Positions 8,291-16,744 of a DNA stretch of 64,000 bases are shown here, in pieces. The notes under the pieces were generated by a model. It ran no database searches. It had not been told where the DNA came from and was given only the letters and a program-made list of their open reading frames with translations. The DNA comes from Chloroflexota bacterium (GTDB taxonomy: Bacteria; Chloroflexota; Anaerolineae; Aggregatilineales; Phototrophicaceae), in contig JAPOWG010000047.1 of assembly GCA_026707745.1 (NCBI GenBank), positions 1-64,000 of the forward strand, given 5' to 3'. Numbering within the stretch: position 1 is the first letter of the stretch; every line of letters starts with the position of its first letter. The position numbers and the translations under genes are program-made.

Positions 8291-10102
8291 CTACAGCCGG
8301 ATCTCCCCCGAATAGCTGTCGATCCGCTCCCGCGCCGCCCCGACAAATTCGGCCAGTGGCAGCGCCCCCAGATCTTCATCACTGCGCAAGCGCAGGCTGA
8401 CCGTGCGATTCTCGATATCGCGGTCGCCGACGATCAGCAGCCAGGGAATGTTCATCTGCCGGTGCTGCTTGATCTTGGAGCGCATATTGCGATCTTGCAG
8501 ATCAGCCTTGACGCGCATGCCCCGCGCCTTGAGCAGGTCCTCGATCTCGACCGCGTAGTCGTTGTGGCTCTCGCGGATCGGGATGATGACCGCTTGAATC
8601 GGCGCCAGCCAGGGCGGGAAGGCCCCGGCGAAATGCTCGATCAAGATGCCGATGAAGCGTTCCAGGCTGCCGAAGGGCGCGCGGTGGATCATGACCGGGC
8701 GCTTTCTTTCGTTGTCGCTGTCGACATATTCCAGGTCGAAGCGCTCCGGCAGATTGTAATCGACCTGTACGGTGCCCAACTGCCACTCGCGCTTCAAGAC
8801 ATCGCGCACGATGAAATCGAGCTTGGGTCCATAGAAGGCGGCTTCCCCCTCTTCAATGTGATAATCCAGCCCCAGTTCTTCGCAGGCGTCGACAATAGCG
8901 ACGGTGGCCTCTTCCCACAGGGCGTTGTCGCCGACATATTTGTCGCTGTCGGCGTCGCGCGTGCCGATGCGGGCGCGGAAATCGCTCATGCCCAAGGAGC
9001 CGAAGACGTGCTGGATCAGCTTGACGACGGCCATGAATTCGCCCAGCAATTGATCGGGACGGACGAAGAGATGCGCGTCATCGACGGTGAAACCGCGAAC
9101 GCGGGTCAAGCCGCGCAACTCGCCCGACTGCTCGTAGCGATACACCGTGCCGAACTCGGCATAGCGCAGCGGCAAATCTCGATAGGAGCGCGGCTGGCTG
9201 CTGTATATGCGGCAATGATGCGGGCAATTCATCGGCCGCAGCATGAATTCGTCGCCGTCGACATCGATGGGACTGTACTGGCTGTCCGCATAGTAGGGGT
9301 AGTGACCGGAGGTCTTGTATAGCTCGATATTGCCCAAATGCGGCGTTACCACCGGCAGATAGCCGCGCTCGATCTGAATATCGCGCAGCCAGCGCTCCAG
9401 CGTGTCGCGCAGGACAGCGCCATTGGGCAGCCACAGCGGCAGACCCTTGCCGACCATGGCGTCGATCACGAAGAGATCCAGCTTTTCACCCAGGACGCGG
9501 TGATCGCGCTTGATGGCTTCTGCCAGCCGCGCGCGGTAATCGCGCAGTTCCTCCGGCGTTTCCCAAGCGGTGCCGTAGATGCGCGTCAGTTGCTGGCGCT
9601 TTTCATCGCCGCGCCAATAAGCCCCGGCGGGCCGCCGCAGCGATATGCTGACGGCCTTGGGATTGATCTCTTTGGTACTTTCGACGTGTGGCCCGCGGCA
9701 GAGGTCTGTGAATTTGCTCTGCGTGTAAATGGTCAGGTTCTCCGCCGGAGCGGCGATCGGGCTGCCGTTGTCGTCTTGCCTCCCATTCACGAGATCATCT
9801 ATCAACTCCAGCTTATAGGGCTGGTCCTGGAAAATCTCACGCGCTTCCGCCGGTGTGACCTCGCGCAGTGTAAATCTGTGGCTTTGCGCGAGGATCTTTT
9901 TCATGCGCTTCTCGACCCATTTGATATCCTCATCGTTGATGGCGGTGGGCAGATCGAAATCATAATAGAAGCCGTCTTCTATGGGCGGACCGATGGCGAT
10001 CTTGGCATCGGGGAAACGTTCCAGCATCGCCTCTGCCATCACGTGGGCAGCCGAATGGCGAATCTTGTAGAGTTGACTGTCTTCATAACGTTCGTCGGAC
10101 AT
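8291..10102 (-). CDS. thrS: Threonyl-tRNA synthetase lacking the TGS domain
   Basis: A 603-residue enzyme charging tRNA-Thr. The protein begins almost directly at the editing domain (HSAAHVMAEAM, residues about 15-25; second editing motif FTDLCRGPHVEST). It then shows class II aminoacyl-tRNA synthetase motifs and the zinc ligands in MNCPHHC, DDAHLF and PVMIHRAPFGSLERF, plus a C-terminal anticodon-binding domain. The roughly 60-residue N-terminal TGS domain of E. coli ThrS (642 residues) is missing. GAGG seven bases before the ATG at 10102 supports this start; upstream codons to 10318 are not conserved-looking. Confidence 0.95.
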   Translation of the reverse strand: MSDERYEDSQLYKIRHSAAHVMAEAMLERFPDAKIAIGPPIEDGFYYDFDLPTAINDEDIKWVEKRMKKILAQSHRFTLREVTPAEAREIFQDQPYKLELIDDLVNGRQDDNGSPIAAPAENLTIYTQSKFTDLCRGPHVESTKEINPKAVSISLRRPAGAYWRGDEKRQQLTRIYGTAWETPEELRDYRARLAEAIKRDHRVLGEKLDLFVIDAMVGKGLPLWLPNGAVLRDTLERWLRDIQIERGYLPVVTPHLGNIELYKTSGHYPYYADSQYSPIDVDGDEFMLRPMNCPHHCRIYSSQPRSYRDLPLRYAEFGTVYRYEQSGELRGLTRVRGFTVDDAHLFVRPDQLLGEFMAVVKLIQHVFGSLGMSDFRARIGTRDADSDKYVGDNALWEEATVAIVDACEELGLDYHIEEGEAAFYGPKLDFIVRDVLKREWQLGTVQVDYNLPERFDLEYVDSDNERKRPVMIHRAPFGSLERFIGILIEHFAGAFPPWLAPIQAVIIPIRESHNDYAVEIEDLLKARGMRVKADLQDRNMRSKIKQHRQMNIPWLLIVGDRDIENRTVSLRLRSDEDLGALPLAEFVGAARERIDSYSGEIRL

Positions 10103-10286
10103 GAATATTCCTCGGTCTTTTGTATCTTGTCGCGCTGTGGGATCGGATGCGCTCTTCCGCCAAACAGAGTGGCGGCAAGAGCCCGTCAAAGCTTTAGACG
10201 GCAAGCCGCGGAAAATTATAGCGGAGAAAGTGGAAAAGCAAACGGGCAGGCCTGTTCGGGGAGGCGGTGTTGGTGGGAAGGACCGT

Positions 10287-10724
10287 TTAGTCGCCGATGA
10301 CCACCAGCACTTCTTCAATGACGGCGGCCGCTATTTCTTGCGTGGCGCGTTCACCGTCGCTGCTAGTTCGCTGGTTGTCGGCGGCGTCGTCTCTGGTAAC
10401 GCGGGTGAAAAGACTCTCAAAGACGTCTTGCGCCACCAGGTTGTCGATGGTGTCCTCAATAATGCTGCGCTCCAATTCGTCAACAATGATATGCGGCGTA
10501 TCGACCACGGCATAACGGACGGGCGGCGTCTCTGGAATGGACTCCGTCACCATCAGAGTCAAATCCATCTGGCGGTGGACATAGGATATGGTGGCGAACA
10601 GCGCCGTGTACATGGCGCCATTTTCCATCCGTACGATCACGTCACAGGCGTCGCCCTCTTCGTGCATCTCGCAATACGTCCGGTCCGGGACTATCATCAT
10701 GTCCACAATTTTGTTCTCTAACAT
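10287..10724 (-). CDS. Hypothetical acidic protein
   Basis: A 145-residue acidic protein with no family I can name. The N-terminal 90 residues look like a small mixed alpha/beta domain (VIVRMENGAMYTALFATISYV). The C-terminal 50 are helical and polar (ERATQEIAAAVIEEVLVVIGD). There is no signal peptide or membrane segment. An AGGA lies about 11 bases before the ATG. It is upstream of thrS on the same strand with a 184-base gap, so separate transcription is possible. Confidence 0.6.
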   Translation of the reverse strand: MLENKIVDMMIVPDRTYCEMHEEGDACDVIVRMENGAMYTALFATISYVHRQMDLTLMVTESIPETPPVRYAVVDTPHIIVDELERSIIEDTIDNLVAQDVFESLFTRVTRDDAADNQRTSSDGERATQEIAAAVIEEVLVVIGD

Positions 10725-10943
10725 CTGCCCGCATATCCTGTCTTATAAGTGCGCCTAAACCATTATATGGTCAAAGACCTGAATATAGAATAAGCTTATC
10801 ACAAAATGTTGCAGTTTTTTCCTGTTTATCACAATGTTTTGCCGATAGCTGAGCGAGGGGCGCATCCATTGGCCCGAATTCCAATATACAAATAACGCTT
10901 TTGGCATATCATAGAGCCGTTCAAATAAAAGTGAGACCGTCTC

Positions 10944-11786
10944 ATGTCCGCTCCTTCTGACAACGACCATCCATTGTACGAAAAAGCAAAAGGTCAAGAG
11001 CGCCTTCAGATTTCCGCCTCACGAGCTGGAAAAAAGCGCTTCCGCCGCCCGCCCGAAGATCAACCAAAGCTGACGCTGGTATTGGTGGCGATCAATGCCC
11101 TGATCTTTGCCGCGATGATGGTATCCGCTGAAATCGAACGCGAGTTCATGGTACATGGCGCCTTGTTCCCGCCGCTTGTCGTGTACCAGGGACAGGTTTA
11201 TCGCCTGTTCACCGCCATGTTCTTGCACGGCGGGCTGGCTCATGTGCTCTTTAACATGTACGCCTTGTACATCGTCGGCAGCACCGTAGAACCGATCTTT
11301 GGCCGGCTGCGCTTTTCCTTGATTTATTTCCTGGGCGGTTTGGCGGGATCGGCCTTGAGCCTGGCTTTGGGAGATCCGCTCTCACCGTCGGTTGGGGCAT
11401 CGGGCGCGGTCTTCGCGATATTTGCCGCCGAAGCGGCGCATCTTTATCAGCACCGCGGGGTCTATGCCAATGTGAAAGGGCGCCTGCGTCACATGCTCTT
11501 TTTGATCGGCATGAACCTCGTGATCGGCTTTTTCCCTGGATCGCGCATTGACAATTGGGGGCATATCGGCGGCGTTATTGGTGGGTTCCTGCTGGCCTGG
11601 CGGATCGCGCCGCGCCTGAGCCGACCGACGATTCCACCGCGCAGCATGAGGGAGTTCGCCCGCTCGGATACCAATCCCATCAGCAGCCGCCTGCCGGAGC
11701 TGGCCATCTATGTTTTTGTCTTAATCGGACTCATCGTCGTCGCCATCAACGCGCTGCCCGCGCATATGCCCAACCTCGTACCGTAG
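10944..11786 (+). CDS. Rhomboid-family intramembrane serine protease
   Basis: A 280-residue protein with a 40-residue basic cytoplasmic N-terminus followed by about seven membrane segments. Catalytic Ser153 lies in SVGASGAVFAI and His207 in NWGHIGGVIGG. The oxyanion-type HxxxN is His100-Asn104 (HVLFNMYAL), and the family WR-like region is YRLFTAMFLHGG. It cleaves transmembrane substrates within the bilayer; the substrate is unknown. Its last 66 bases overlap the 3' end of the DUF2304 gene on the opposite strand, so the final membrane helix is encoded opposite another protein's tail. Confidence 0.9.
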   Translation: MSAPSDNDHPLYEKAKGQERLQISASRAGKKRFRRPPEDQPKLTLVLVAINALIFAAMMVSAEIEREFMVHGALFPPLVVYQGQVYRLFTAMFLHGGLAHVLFNMYALYIVGSTVEPIFGRLRFSLIYFLGGLAGSALSLALGDPLSPSVGASGAVFAIFAAEAAHLYQHRGVYANVKGRLRHMLFLIGMNLVIGFFPGSRIDNWGHIGGVIGGFLLAWRIAPRLSRPTIPPRSMREFARSDTNPISSRLPELAIYVFVLIGLIVVAINALPAHMPNLVP

Positions 11787-12101
11787 TAAGGCGAGTTGTT
11801 GCGCGATCTCTTTGTTTTCTTGTGTCAGCTTGGTGATGACGGTCGAGAAATAGAGTTGGATGAAAAGCAGGAACAGCGCGGCCAGCAGGAAAAGCAGGTT
11901 CGGCGGGTATTCGATATTGACCAGGTCGGCCAGGCTGTGCAAGAGATCGCGCCAGACGCCGACGACGAGCATCACGATGGCTGTCGCCAGCCACAAGAGC
12001 GAATATTCCTCACGCAAGCGCCGCCGCCGCACCAGTTCCAGCACCACGACGAGCGCGATCAATGAGGCGCCGACTGCAAATAATATGGAGCGGTCAATCA
12101 T
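11721..12101 (-). CDS. DUF2304-family membrane protein
   Basis: A 126-residue protein with three hydrophobic helices (about residues 4-20, 35-55, 65-90) and a charged tail (KLTQENKEIAQQLALLRYE), matching the DUF2304 pattern. Such proteins are often found near glycosyltransferases of cell-surface polysaccharide synthesis, but their role is undefined. The ATG at 12101 has GGGGAG eight bases upstream. The 3' end overlaps the rhomboid gene by 66 bases in antisense. Confidence 0.8.
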   Translation of the reverse strand: MIDRSILFAVGASLIALVVVLELVRRRRLREEYSLLWLATAIVMLVVGVWRDLLHSLADLVNIEYPPNLLFLLAALFLLFIQLYFSTVITKLTQENKEIAQQLALLRYEVGHMRGQRVDGDDDESD

Positions 12102-12176
12102 GTTCTGTCTCCCCTTCAGCTCACTTGAGCACTTCAAAATGTAACTTACAATTCTAGGCATACAAAGGTGTAAAAC

Positions 12177-13028
12177 GTGCCACAGAGACTGCTCGAATTG
12201 GGCGGACCGGCGGACGCAGCCCTTATACACATCGCCCCCGCCAATAGCTTTCCTCCGCAAACTTACGGGCCTATGTTGCGTTCTTTGACGGATCGCTATC
12301 GTGCGATCTGTTTCCCGCCGCGCGCGCTGTGGGGCGATCAAACGCCGCCGCGGGAATTACGCGAATGGCATGATCTGGCGGATGACCTGCTCGGCGCTTT
12401 TGACACATGGAAAATGGGCGAAATCATCCTGGTCGGCCATTCCTTTGGCGGTATCGCTTCAATGCTGGCGGCCATCAAGGAGCCCGAGCGCTTCCGAGCG
12501 CTGGTCATGCTCGATCCCGTGATTTTGTCGCAGGACTTGCTGGATTGGCTGAAAACGGCGACGGAACACAATGCGCTTGATCAAACACCGCTGGTAAAGG
12601 GCGCCTTGCGGCGTCGACGCGTCTTCGAGAGCCGGGATCTGGCTTTCACCCGTTTTCGGAACCGGCCTCATTTCGCCGATTGGTCGGATGAAGCGCTGCG
12701 CTTGTATGTCGACCATGGCTTAAGGGAACGCTCGAACAAAGCCGGCTATGAACTGGTCTGGCCCGTTGAATGGGAAGTCTATTATTATTCCACGGTTTAC
12801 CAGCGAATCTGGGAGGATTTGCCGCAGCTGGAGGGCCTGCTGCCAGTTTTGATCATCCGCGGCGCTACGAGTGACGCCTTCGATCAATCGGCTCAAGAGG
12901 CTGTACAGCGCCTTGTGCCTTCGGCGACCGTAAACGTGATCGAAGGGCGGGGGCACCTTTTCCCGCAGTCGGCGCCAGACGTGACCGGCGCCTTGATCCG
13001 CTCCTGGCTGTGCGCGGTCCTTTCCTAA
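12177..13028 (+). CDS. Alpha/beta hydrolase
   Basis: A 283-residue cytoplasmic alpha/beta-hydrolase. The nucleophile elbow is VGHSFGG (Ser near residue 91). An acidic residue is likely in LVMLDPV or IIRGATSDAF, and the catalytic His is in VIEGRGHLFPQSAP near the C-terminus. The N-terminus contains the oxyanion-loop region IHIAPANSFP. Substrate is unknown; esterases, lipases and C-C hydrolases share this fold. The start is GTG with AAGGTG six bases upstream. It diverges from the DUF2304 gene. Confidence 0.85.
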   Translation: MPQRLLELGGPADAALIHIAPANSFPPQTYGPMLRSLTDRYRAICFPPRALWGDQTPPRELREWHDLADDLLGAFDTWKMGEIILVGHSFGGIASMLAAIKEPERFRALVMLDPVILSQDLLDWLKTATEHNALDQTPLVKGALRRRRVFESRDLAFTRFRNRPHFADWSDEALRLYVDHGLRERSNKAGYELVWPVEWEVYYYSTVYQRIWEDLPQLEGLLPVLIIRGATSDAFDQSAQEAVQRLVPSATVNVIEGRGHLFPQSAPDVTGALIRSWLCAVLS

Positions 13029-13070
13029 TAACGGGAGACGAATCCCCGCCTCTCGATTCTCACTTTGTCC

Positions 13071-13099
13071 TTGACATCCAGCGCCCGTACTACTACACT
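13071..13099 (+). promoter_or_regulatory. Sigma-70-type promoter of tRNA-Phe
   Basis: TTGACA (13071-13076) and TACACT (13094-13099) are separated by an ideal 17 bases. The tRNA starts 25 bases after the -10 box. Confidence 0.65.
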
Positions 13100-13124
13100 T
13101 CAAGCTCTCATTTCACGATGAGAT

Positions 13125-13197
13125 GCCGAGATAGCTCAGTTGGTAGAGCGCGGCACTGAAAATGCTGATGTCCCCAGTTCAAGTCTGGGTCTCGGCA
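13125..13197 (+). tRNA. tRNA-Phe (anticodon GAA)
   Basis: Acceptor GCCGAGA/TCTCGGC, U8-A9, D stem GCTC/GAGC, anticodon stem CGGCA/TGCTG (one G-U type pair) with loop CTGAAAA, T stem CCCAG/CTGGG with TTCAAGT, discriminator A. The CCA is only partly matched by the genome. Confidence 0.95.
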
Positions 13198-13313
13198 CCT
13201 TAGGACTCATCCATGCGATGAGTTTTTCTTTTCTCGCGGTTGGACGGGGGCATACAAGAGGCGGTCGCGCTTTGGTAGGATAGGGGAGCCTTTAACGGTC
13301 CGACAGCCGCCAT

Positions 13314-14498
13314 ATGAAGACGATTCTGCTGATTTCGCGTTGCCCGCCATATCCATTGCACCTGGGCGATCGCCTGATTATCTGGCATTTGGCGCGGGAA
13401 TTATCCGGGCGCGGCCATACCATCGACTTGCTCGCGCTTTACGACCGCGACGACGATCCCCAATGGATCGCGGAATATCGCGATTTCTTCCGACATATCG
13501 AGTTAATACGAGAGTCCCGTCGTGGTGGCGAAGCTTACCTGCAGCGCTTGTTTGATCCGTCGAAGCGCTTTGCCAGGAATGCTGATATTAGTTTCAACCC
13601 CGAATTGTGGCGAGCGATCGAGCGGTATTTGCAAGGCCATGATTATGATGTGGTGCACTGCTACGGCTCGGTCAGCGTTTACGAATACCACCCGCTTTTC
13701 GCTGACAAGCCCAACTTGATTACACCCTATGAATCGCATGCGCTCTTTTTGCAGAGCGCCGCGCGGCAGGGTCAACTCAGCGCCGCTTTGCGCTTGCCCA
13801 TAGCGCGCCGCCTCGAAGGCTTCATGTACGCCCCTTACGACCGCACCGTGGTGATCGCCGAGAAAGACCGAGATGTGCTGCTGTCCCTGCAACCCCAACT
13901 GCCGGTAGATGTGATTCCCAACGGTATCGAATTGGGACGGTTCCCCTGGCAAGGCGAGGATCGTGACGGGGGGACCCTGCTCTTCGTAGGCAACTTCGAA
14001 TATCGACCGAATCAGGATGCGGCGCGGCTGCTAACTGAGCGAATCATGCCCGAGATCTGGCGGCACATGCCGGGCGCGCAACTGCAATTGGTCGGCAACA
14101 ACCCGCCTGAGTGGATGCTCAACCTGGCTGACAGCCGTGTCCTTGTTACCGGGCGCGTTCCCGAAGTGCAACCATTCCTGACGCGGGCGACGGCTTTCAT
14201 CTGCCCCTTGCGCATGGGCGCTGGACAGAAGAATAAAGCGCTGGAAGCGCTGGCAATGGGCATTCCCTTAGTGGCGACGCCGCTGAGCGTAGAGGGCATC
14301 AACGTGGAACATGGCCAGTCGGCGATCATCGCCGAAGTGAAGGACATTGCCGCCGCCGCGCTTCATGTCCTGCGCGATGAGGGACTGCGTCAGCGCTTGT
14401 CCCTGCGCGGACGGGAACTGGTCGAAGCCGAATACACCTGGGAAAAGGCGGCTTCAAGTTATGAGCGCCTTTACGCTGAACTGACGCGGCAGTTTTGA
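13314..14498 (+). CDS. GT4-type glycosyltransferase
   Basis: A 394-residue GT-B glycosyltransferase. The N-terminal Rossmann half begins TILLISRCPPYPLHLGDR. The C-terminal nucleotide-sugar-binding half contains DVIPNGIELGRF, LLFVGNFEYRPNQDA, VTGRVPEVQPFL and the acidic motif region PLRMGAGQKNKALEALAMG. The pattern resembles exosortase-associated (TIGR03087-type) transferases, although no exosortase gene is in view. It probably adds sugars to a cell-surface glycan. It ends 3 bases before the convergent DUF2961 gene. Confidence 0.85.
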   Translation: MKTILLISRCPPYPLHLGDRLIIWHLARELSGRGHTIDLLALYDRDDDPQWIAEYRDFFRHIELIRESRRGGEAYLQRLFDPSKRFARNADISFNPELWRAIERYLQGHDYDVVHCYGSVSVYEYHPLFADKPNLITPYESHALFLQSAARQGQLSAALRLPIARRLEGFMYAPYDRTVVIAEKDRDVLLSLQPQLPVDVIPNGIELGRFPWQGEDRDGGTLLFVGNFEYRPNQDAARLLTERIMPEIWRHMPGAQLQLVGNNPPEWMLNLADSRVLVTGRVPEVQPFLTRATAFICPLRMGAGQKNKALEALAMGIPLVATPLSVEGINVEHGQSAIIAEVKDIAAAALHVLRDEGLRQRLSLRGRELVEAEYTWEKAASSYERLYAELTRQF

Positions 14499-14501
14499 GA
14501 T

Positions 14502-15587
14502 TCAGATCACCATCAGCTTGTCGCGCTCGGGCAATGGCGGGAATGGCGCCTGCGGCAAGGTCTGATACCAATAAGCGACCGAAGCGATGTCGTCCTGTAG
14601 GGGCAGATAGCGGCGGTTGTAACCCCATCCCAGCGCTTGCATGGTGACGCGCAAGTCTTGGTCAAAGCGGATCGGATCCATAATATGCCAGCGGTACATG
14701 CCCATTCTTAGCTGCGACCTGTAATCGTTATCGGACCGGATCACCTGATGAAAACCGGCGTAAGGCGTGGTGTAGGTGATGTATCCCTGGTCGTGGCGCG
14801 GGCTGGGATCAAAGTTATAGGAGCCGCAGAAATAATCTTCGGTGCCGGTGCCGCAAATCGTGGGATAGTCGTCGCCGTCGAGGTAGAACTTCACTTCGCC
14901 CTCTCCCCACCAGCCATTATTGTTGGAGCCCCAGGCCACATAAGTTCCGACATAATGTCCGCGTCCGCGGACATCGTCGACGATGGTGTAGACATCTTTG
15001 AATGGCAAGGGATTGGCGCGGCGGAATTGCGCGTGAAAATAGGCGGCGTCCTCGGGCACATCAGTCAAAGTATAGTTGACCTGATAATAGAGTGTCATGT
15101 CCTCTTCGGCGATATTGCTCATCGTGATGCGACAATGCCGACGGAAGGGCATCTCCCAATATGAATTGAAGGCGCTGCCCGGATTGACGCAAATGGGCAG
15201 CGAAGTCACCTGCGCGTACTCGCCCCAGCCAACAGCGAAAAAGTCGCCCACCGGGCATTCTACCGAGGGGTATTCGCTGCCGTCCCAATAGATGCGCATG
15301 ATCGTATAACGCCAGTTGCCGGTGGGCGTCATCCAGATTTGCTGGATGGCGCCCGGGCCGTCGATGTCGGCGACGGTGAAGGTATCGCCGGCTTTGATGC
15401 GCACGGATGGCGAGACTTTCCAGCCATGGCCCAAGTCGCGCGAGGCCTGGCTGCCGGTCCCTTCATCGGCCATGCCGCCTTTGCCTTTGGCGCCATCAAA
15501 GTTCTCGGCGCTGATCGAGCGCGATTTTGCCGACGACAGACGCGAAAGAACCCCCAAATGTAATCCCAAACCGTTGAATTCGCCCAT
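14502..15587 (-). CDS. DUF2961 / GH172-family glycoside hydrolase
   Basis: A 361-residue protein with the hallmarks of DUF2961 (CAZy GH172): FTVADIDGPGAIQQIWMT, YWDGSEYPSVECPVGDFF, EVKFYLDGDDYPTICGTG followed by TEDYFCGSYNFD. Characterised relatives act on alpha-D-arabinofuranosides or fructofuranose dianhydrides. The conserved Glu of GTGTEDYF and acidic residues of the WGEGEVKF region are candidate catalytic residues. No signal peptide is seen, so substrates may be taken up first. The ribosome site AGGAGG is five bases before the ATG. Confidence 0.9.
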   Translation of the reverse strand: MGEFNGLGLHLGVLSRLSSAKSRSISAENFDGAKGKGGMADEGTGSQASRDLGHGWKVSPSVRIKAGDTFTVADIDGPGAIQQIWMTPTGNWRYTIMRIYWDGSEYPSVECPVGDFFAVGWGEYAQVTSLPICVNPGSAFNSYWEMPFRRHCRITMSNIAEEDMTLYYQVNYTLTDVPEDAAYFHAQFRRANPLPFKDVYTIVDDVRGRGHYVGTYVAWGSNNNGWWGEGEVKFYLDGDDYPTICGTGTEDYFCGSYNFDPSPRHDQGYITYTTPYAGFHQVIRSDNDYRSQLRMGMYRWHIMDPIRFDQDLRVTMQALGWGYNRRYLPLQDDIASVAYWYQTLPQAPFPPLPERDKLMVI

Positions 15588-15684
15588 CGTTGCCTCCTGT
15601 CAGATTTGCGAATCGTTTCAGTTATTCTAAGCTAGTCGTGAAAAACATGCGTCATACCATGCCGAAACCCGTCGTGTTATCGGC

Positions 15685-15795
15685 GGGCGACCAATTTGGT
15701 CGCCCCTGTTTACGTTAACCGCGTCGCTCATGCGACGAGAACGCTTGCGATTTCGCGTGAGCGGCGCAGACCTTTTCGCTGCCGGCGAGCGGCTA
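15685..15795 (+). repeat. Dispersed intergenic element, copy B
   Basis: Hairpin GGGCG-ACCA-ATT-TGGT-CGCCC (15685-15705), then TGTTTACGTTAACC, the stem CGTCGC-TCAT-GCGACG, CGCTTGCGATTTCGCGTGAGCG, and the conserved end GGCGAGCGGCTA. It fills most of the 320-base gap between the GH172 gene and the lipoprotein gene, where no coding sequence is credible. Confidence 0.75.
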
Positions 15796-15908
15796 CATGC
15801 GTCCTTTATGTCGAAGTCCGTAGTAGCGACAGGCGGGCTGTGCTTACGCGCCCTACCATGTCGCCCGAAACCTGTTCCTCAAAATGTTCATTACTTTCTT
15901 GGTTCCAC

Positions 15909-16490
15909 TTAGCTGCCCGGCTCCTCGGTTTCCGTGCTCGATTGCTCCGCCAGATTGTCAAAATGCAACTGGTACAAGGCGCAAACATCGGGATGCGAAC
16001 CAGCGTAGACGTAACTTATGGTATCGCCTTCGTAGGTTATGGTGCCCGCGCTTGCGCAAGGCTCGATATTCAGGCTTTGCGCCGATACGGCTTCTTCCTG
16101 CCCGCCCAGCGCGCAGTTAATCATCTCTTGATTGATGCGCGACTGGTTTATGACCAGAACGGCGCCTACCTGTGGAATCGTGTTACCGGGTTGGGATTTC
16201 GAATAGAACTTGGCGGCGAGGGCACCCCGATCCTGGAAGCATTGCAGTATCTGTTCTGCCTTGGCGACAAAAGCTGTGATGCCGATTTGCCCGCCAACCA
16301 GGGCGGCGCCACCCACCGCGGCAAAAGCGCCGTCGATGGTGGTATCGACATCGGTCGCGGCGTAGTCGGCCAGATTGGGCAAAAGGCGCTGCGCGGACAG
16401 GGCGTCCTCGGACGTATTGCCGGTATCACTGCAAGCCGAGACGATCGTCAAGATCAGCATCAGCGCGCAGGCGACTCTGATCGTGGTCAA
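15909..16490 (-). CDS. Hypothetical lipoprotein
   Basis: A 193-residue protein with a signal peptide ending in the lipobox IVSAC (Cys near residue 20), so it is probably lipid-anchored outside the cytoplasmic membrane. The mature protein has an Ala/Gly-rich helix (DGAFAAVGGAALVGGQIG) and three to four further cysteines that could form disulfides (QCFQDRG, MINCALGG, EPCASAG, DVCALYQ). No family recognised. It is flanked by repeat copies B and C. Confidence 0.65.
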   Translation of the reverse strand: MTTIRVACALMLILTIVSACSDTGNTSEDALSAQRLLPNLADYAATDVDTTIDGAFAAVGGAALVGGQIGITAFVAKAEQILQCFQDRGALAAKFYSKSQPGNTIPQVGAVLVINQSRINQEMINCALGGQEEAVSAQSLNIEPCASAGTITYEGDTISYVYAGSHPDVCALYQLHFDNLAEQSSTETEEPGS

Positions 16491-16568
16491 GAAATTGCCC
16501 CCAAATATCGCGCACGAGTATCGTACGCCGTTATTCTATCAGATTATACGCGACTGCGGATTCTTTTT

Positions 16569-16657
16569 AGTCAACCTCCTTGCTCATGCAAGGAGAAGGC
16601 TTGTTATTCTGTGTGAGCGTGGTAGCCCAAATTCGCCGGTTACGCGCCGAGCGGCTG
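16569..16657 (+). repeat. Dispersed intergenic element, copy C
   Basis: The stem here is CTCCTTGC-TCAT-GCAAGGAG instead of CGTCGC-TCAT-GCGACG, so both arms have changed together around the same TCAT loop. TTATTCTGTGTGAGCG, the phrase GTAGCCCAAATTCGCCGG and the end TTACGCGCCGAGCGGCT follow. It lies upstream of the FAH-family gene. Confidence 0.75.
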
Positions 16658-16744
16658 CGGTTGCGAAATCGACGCGTAGCTAGTCGAATCTCGCCCGCTT
16701 TGTTAGACTTGCCGGACTTCAAGTGAATGACGTTGGGAGGGCGG

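Noticed and set aside
8264..9322. Long plus-strand frame opposite thrS
   Set aside because: It is an antisense shadow of the thrS reading frame in GC-rich sequence; all family motifs are on the minus strand.
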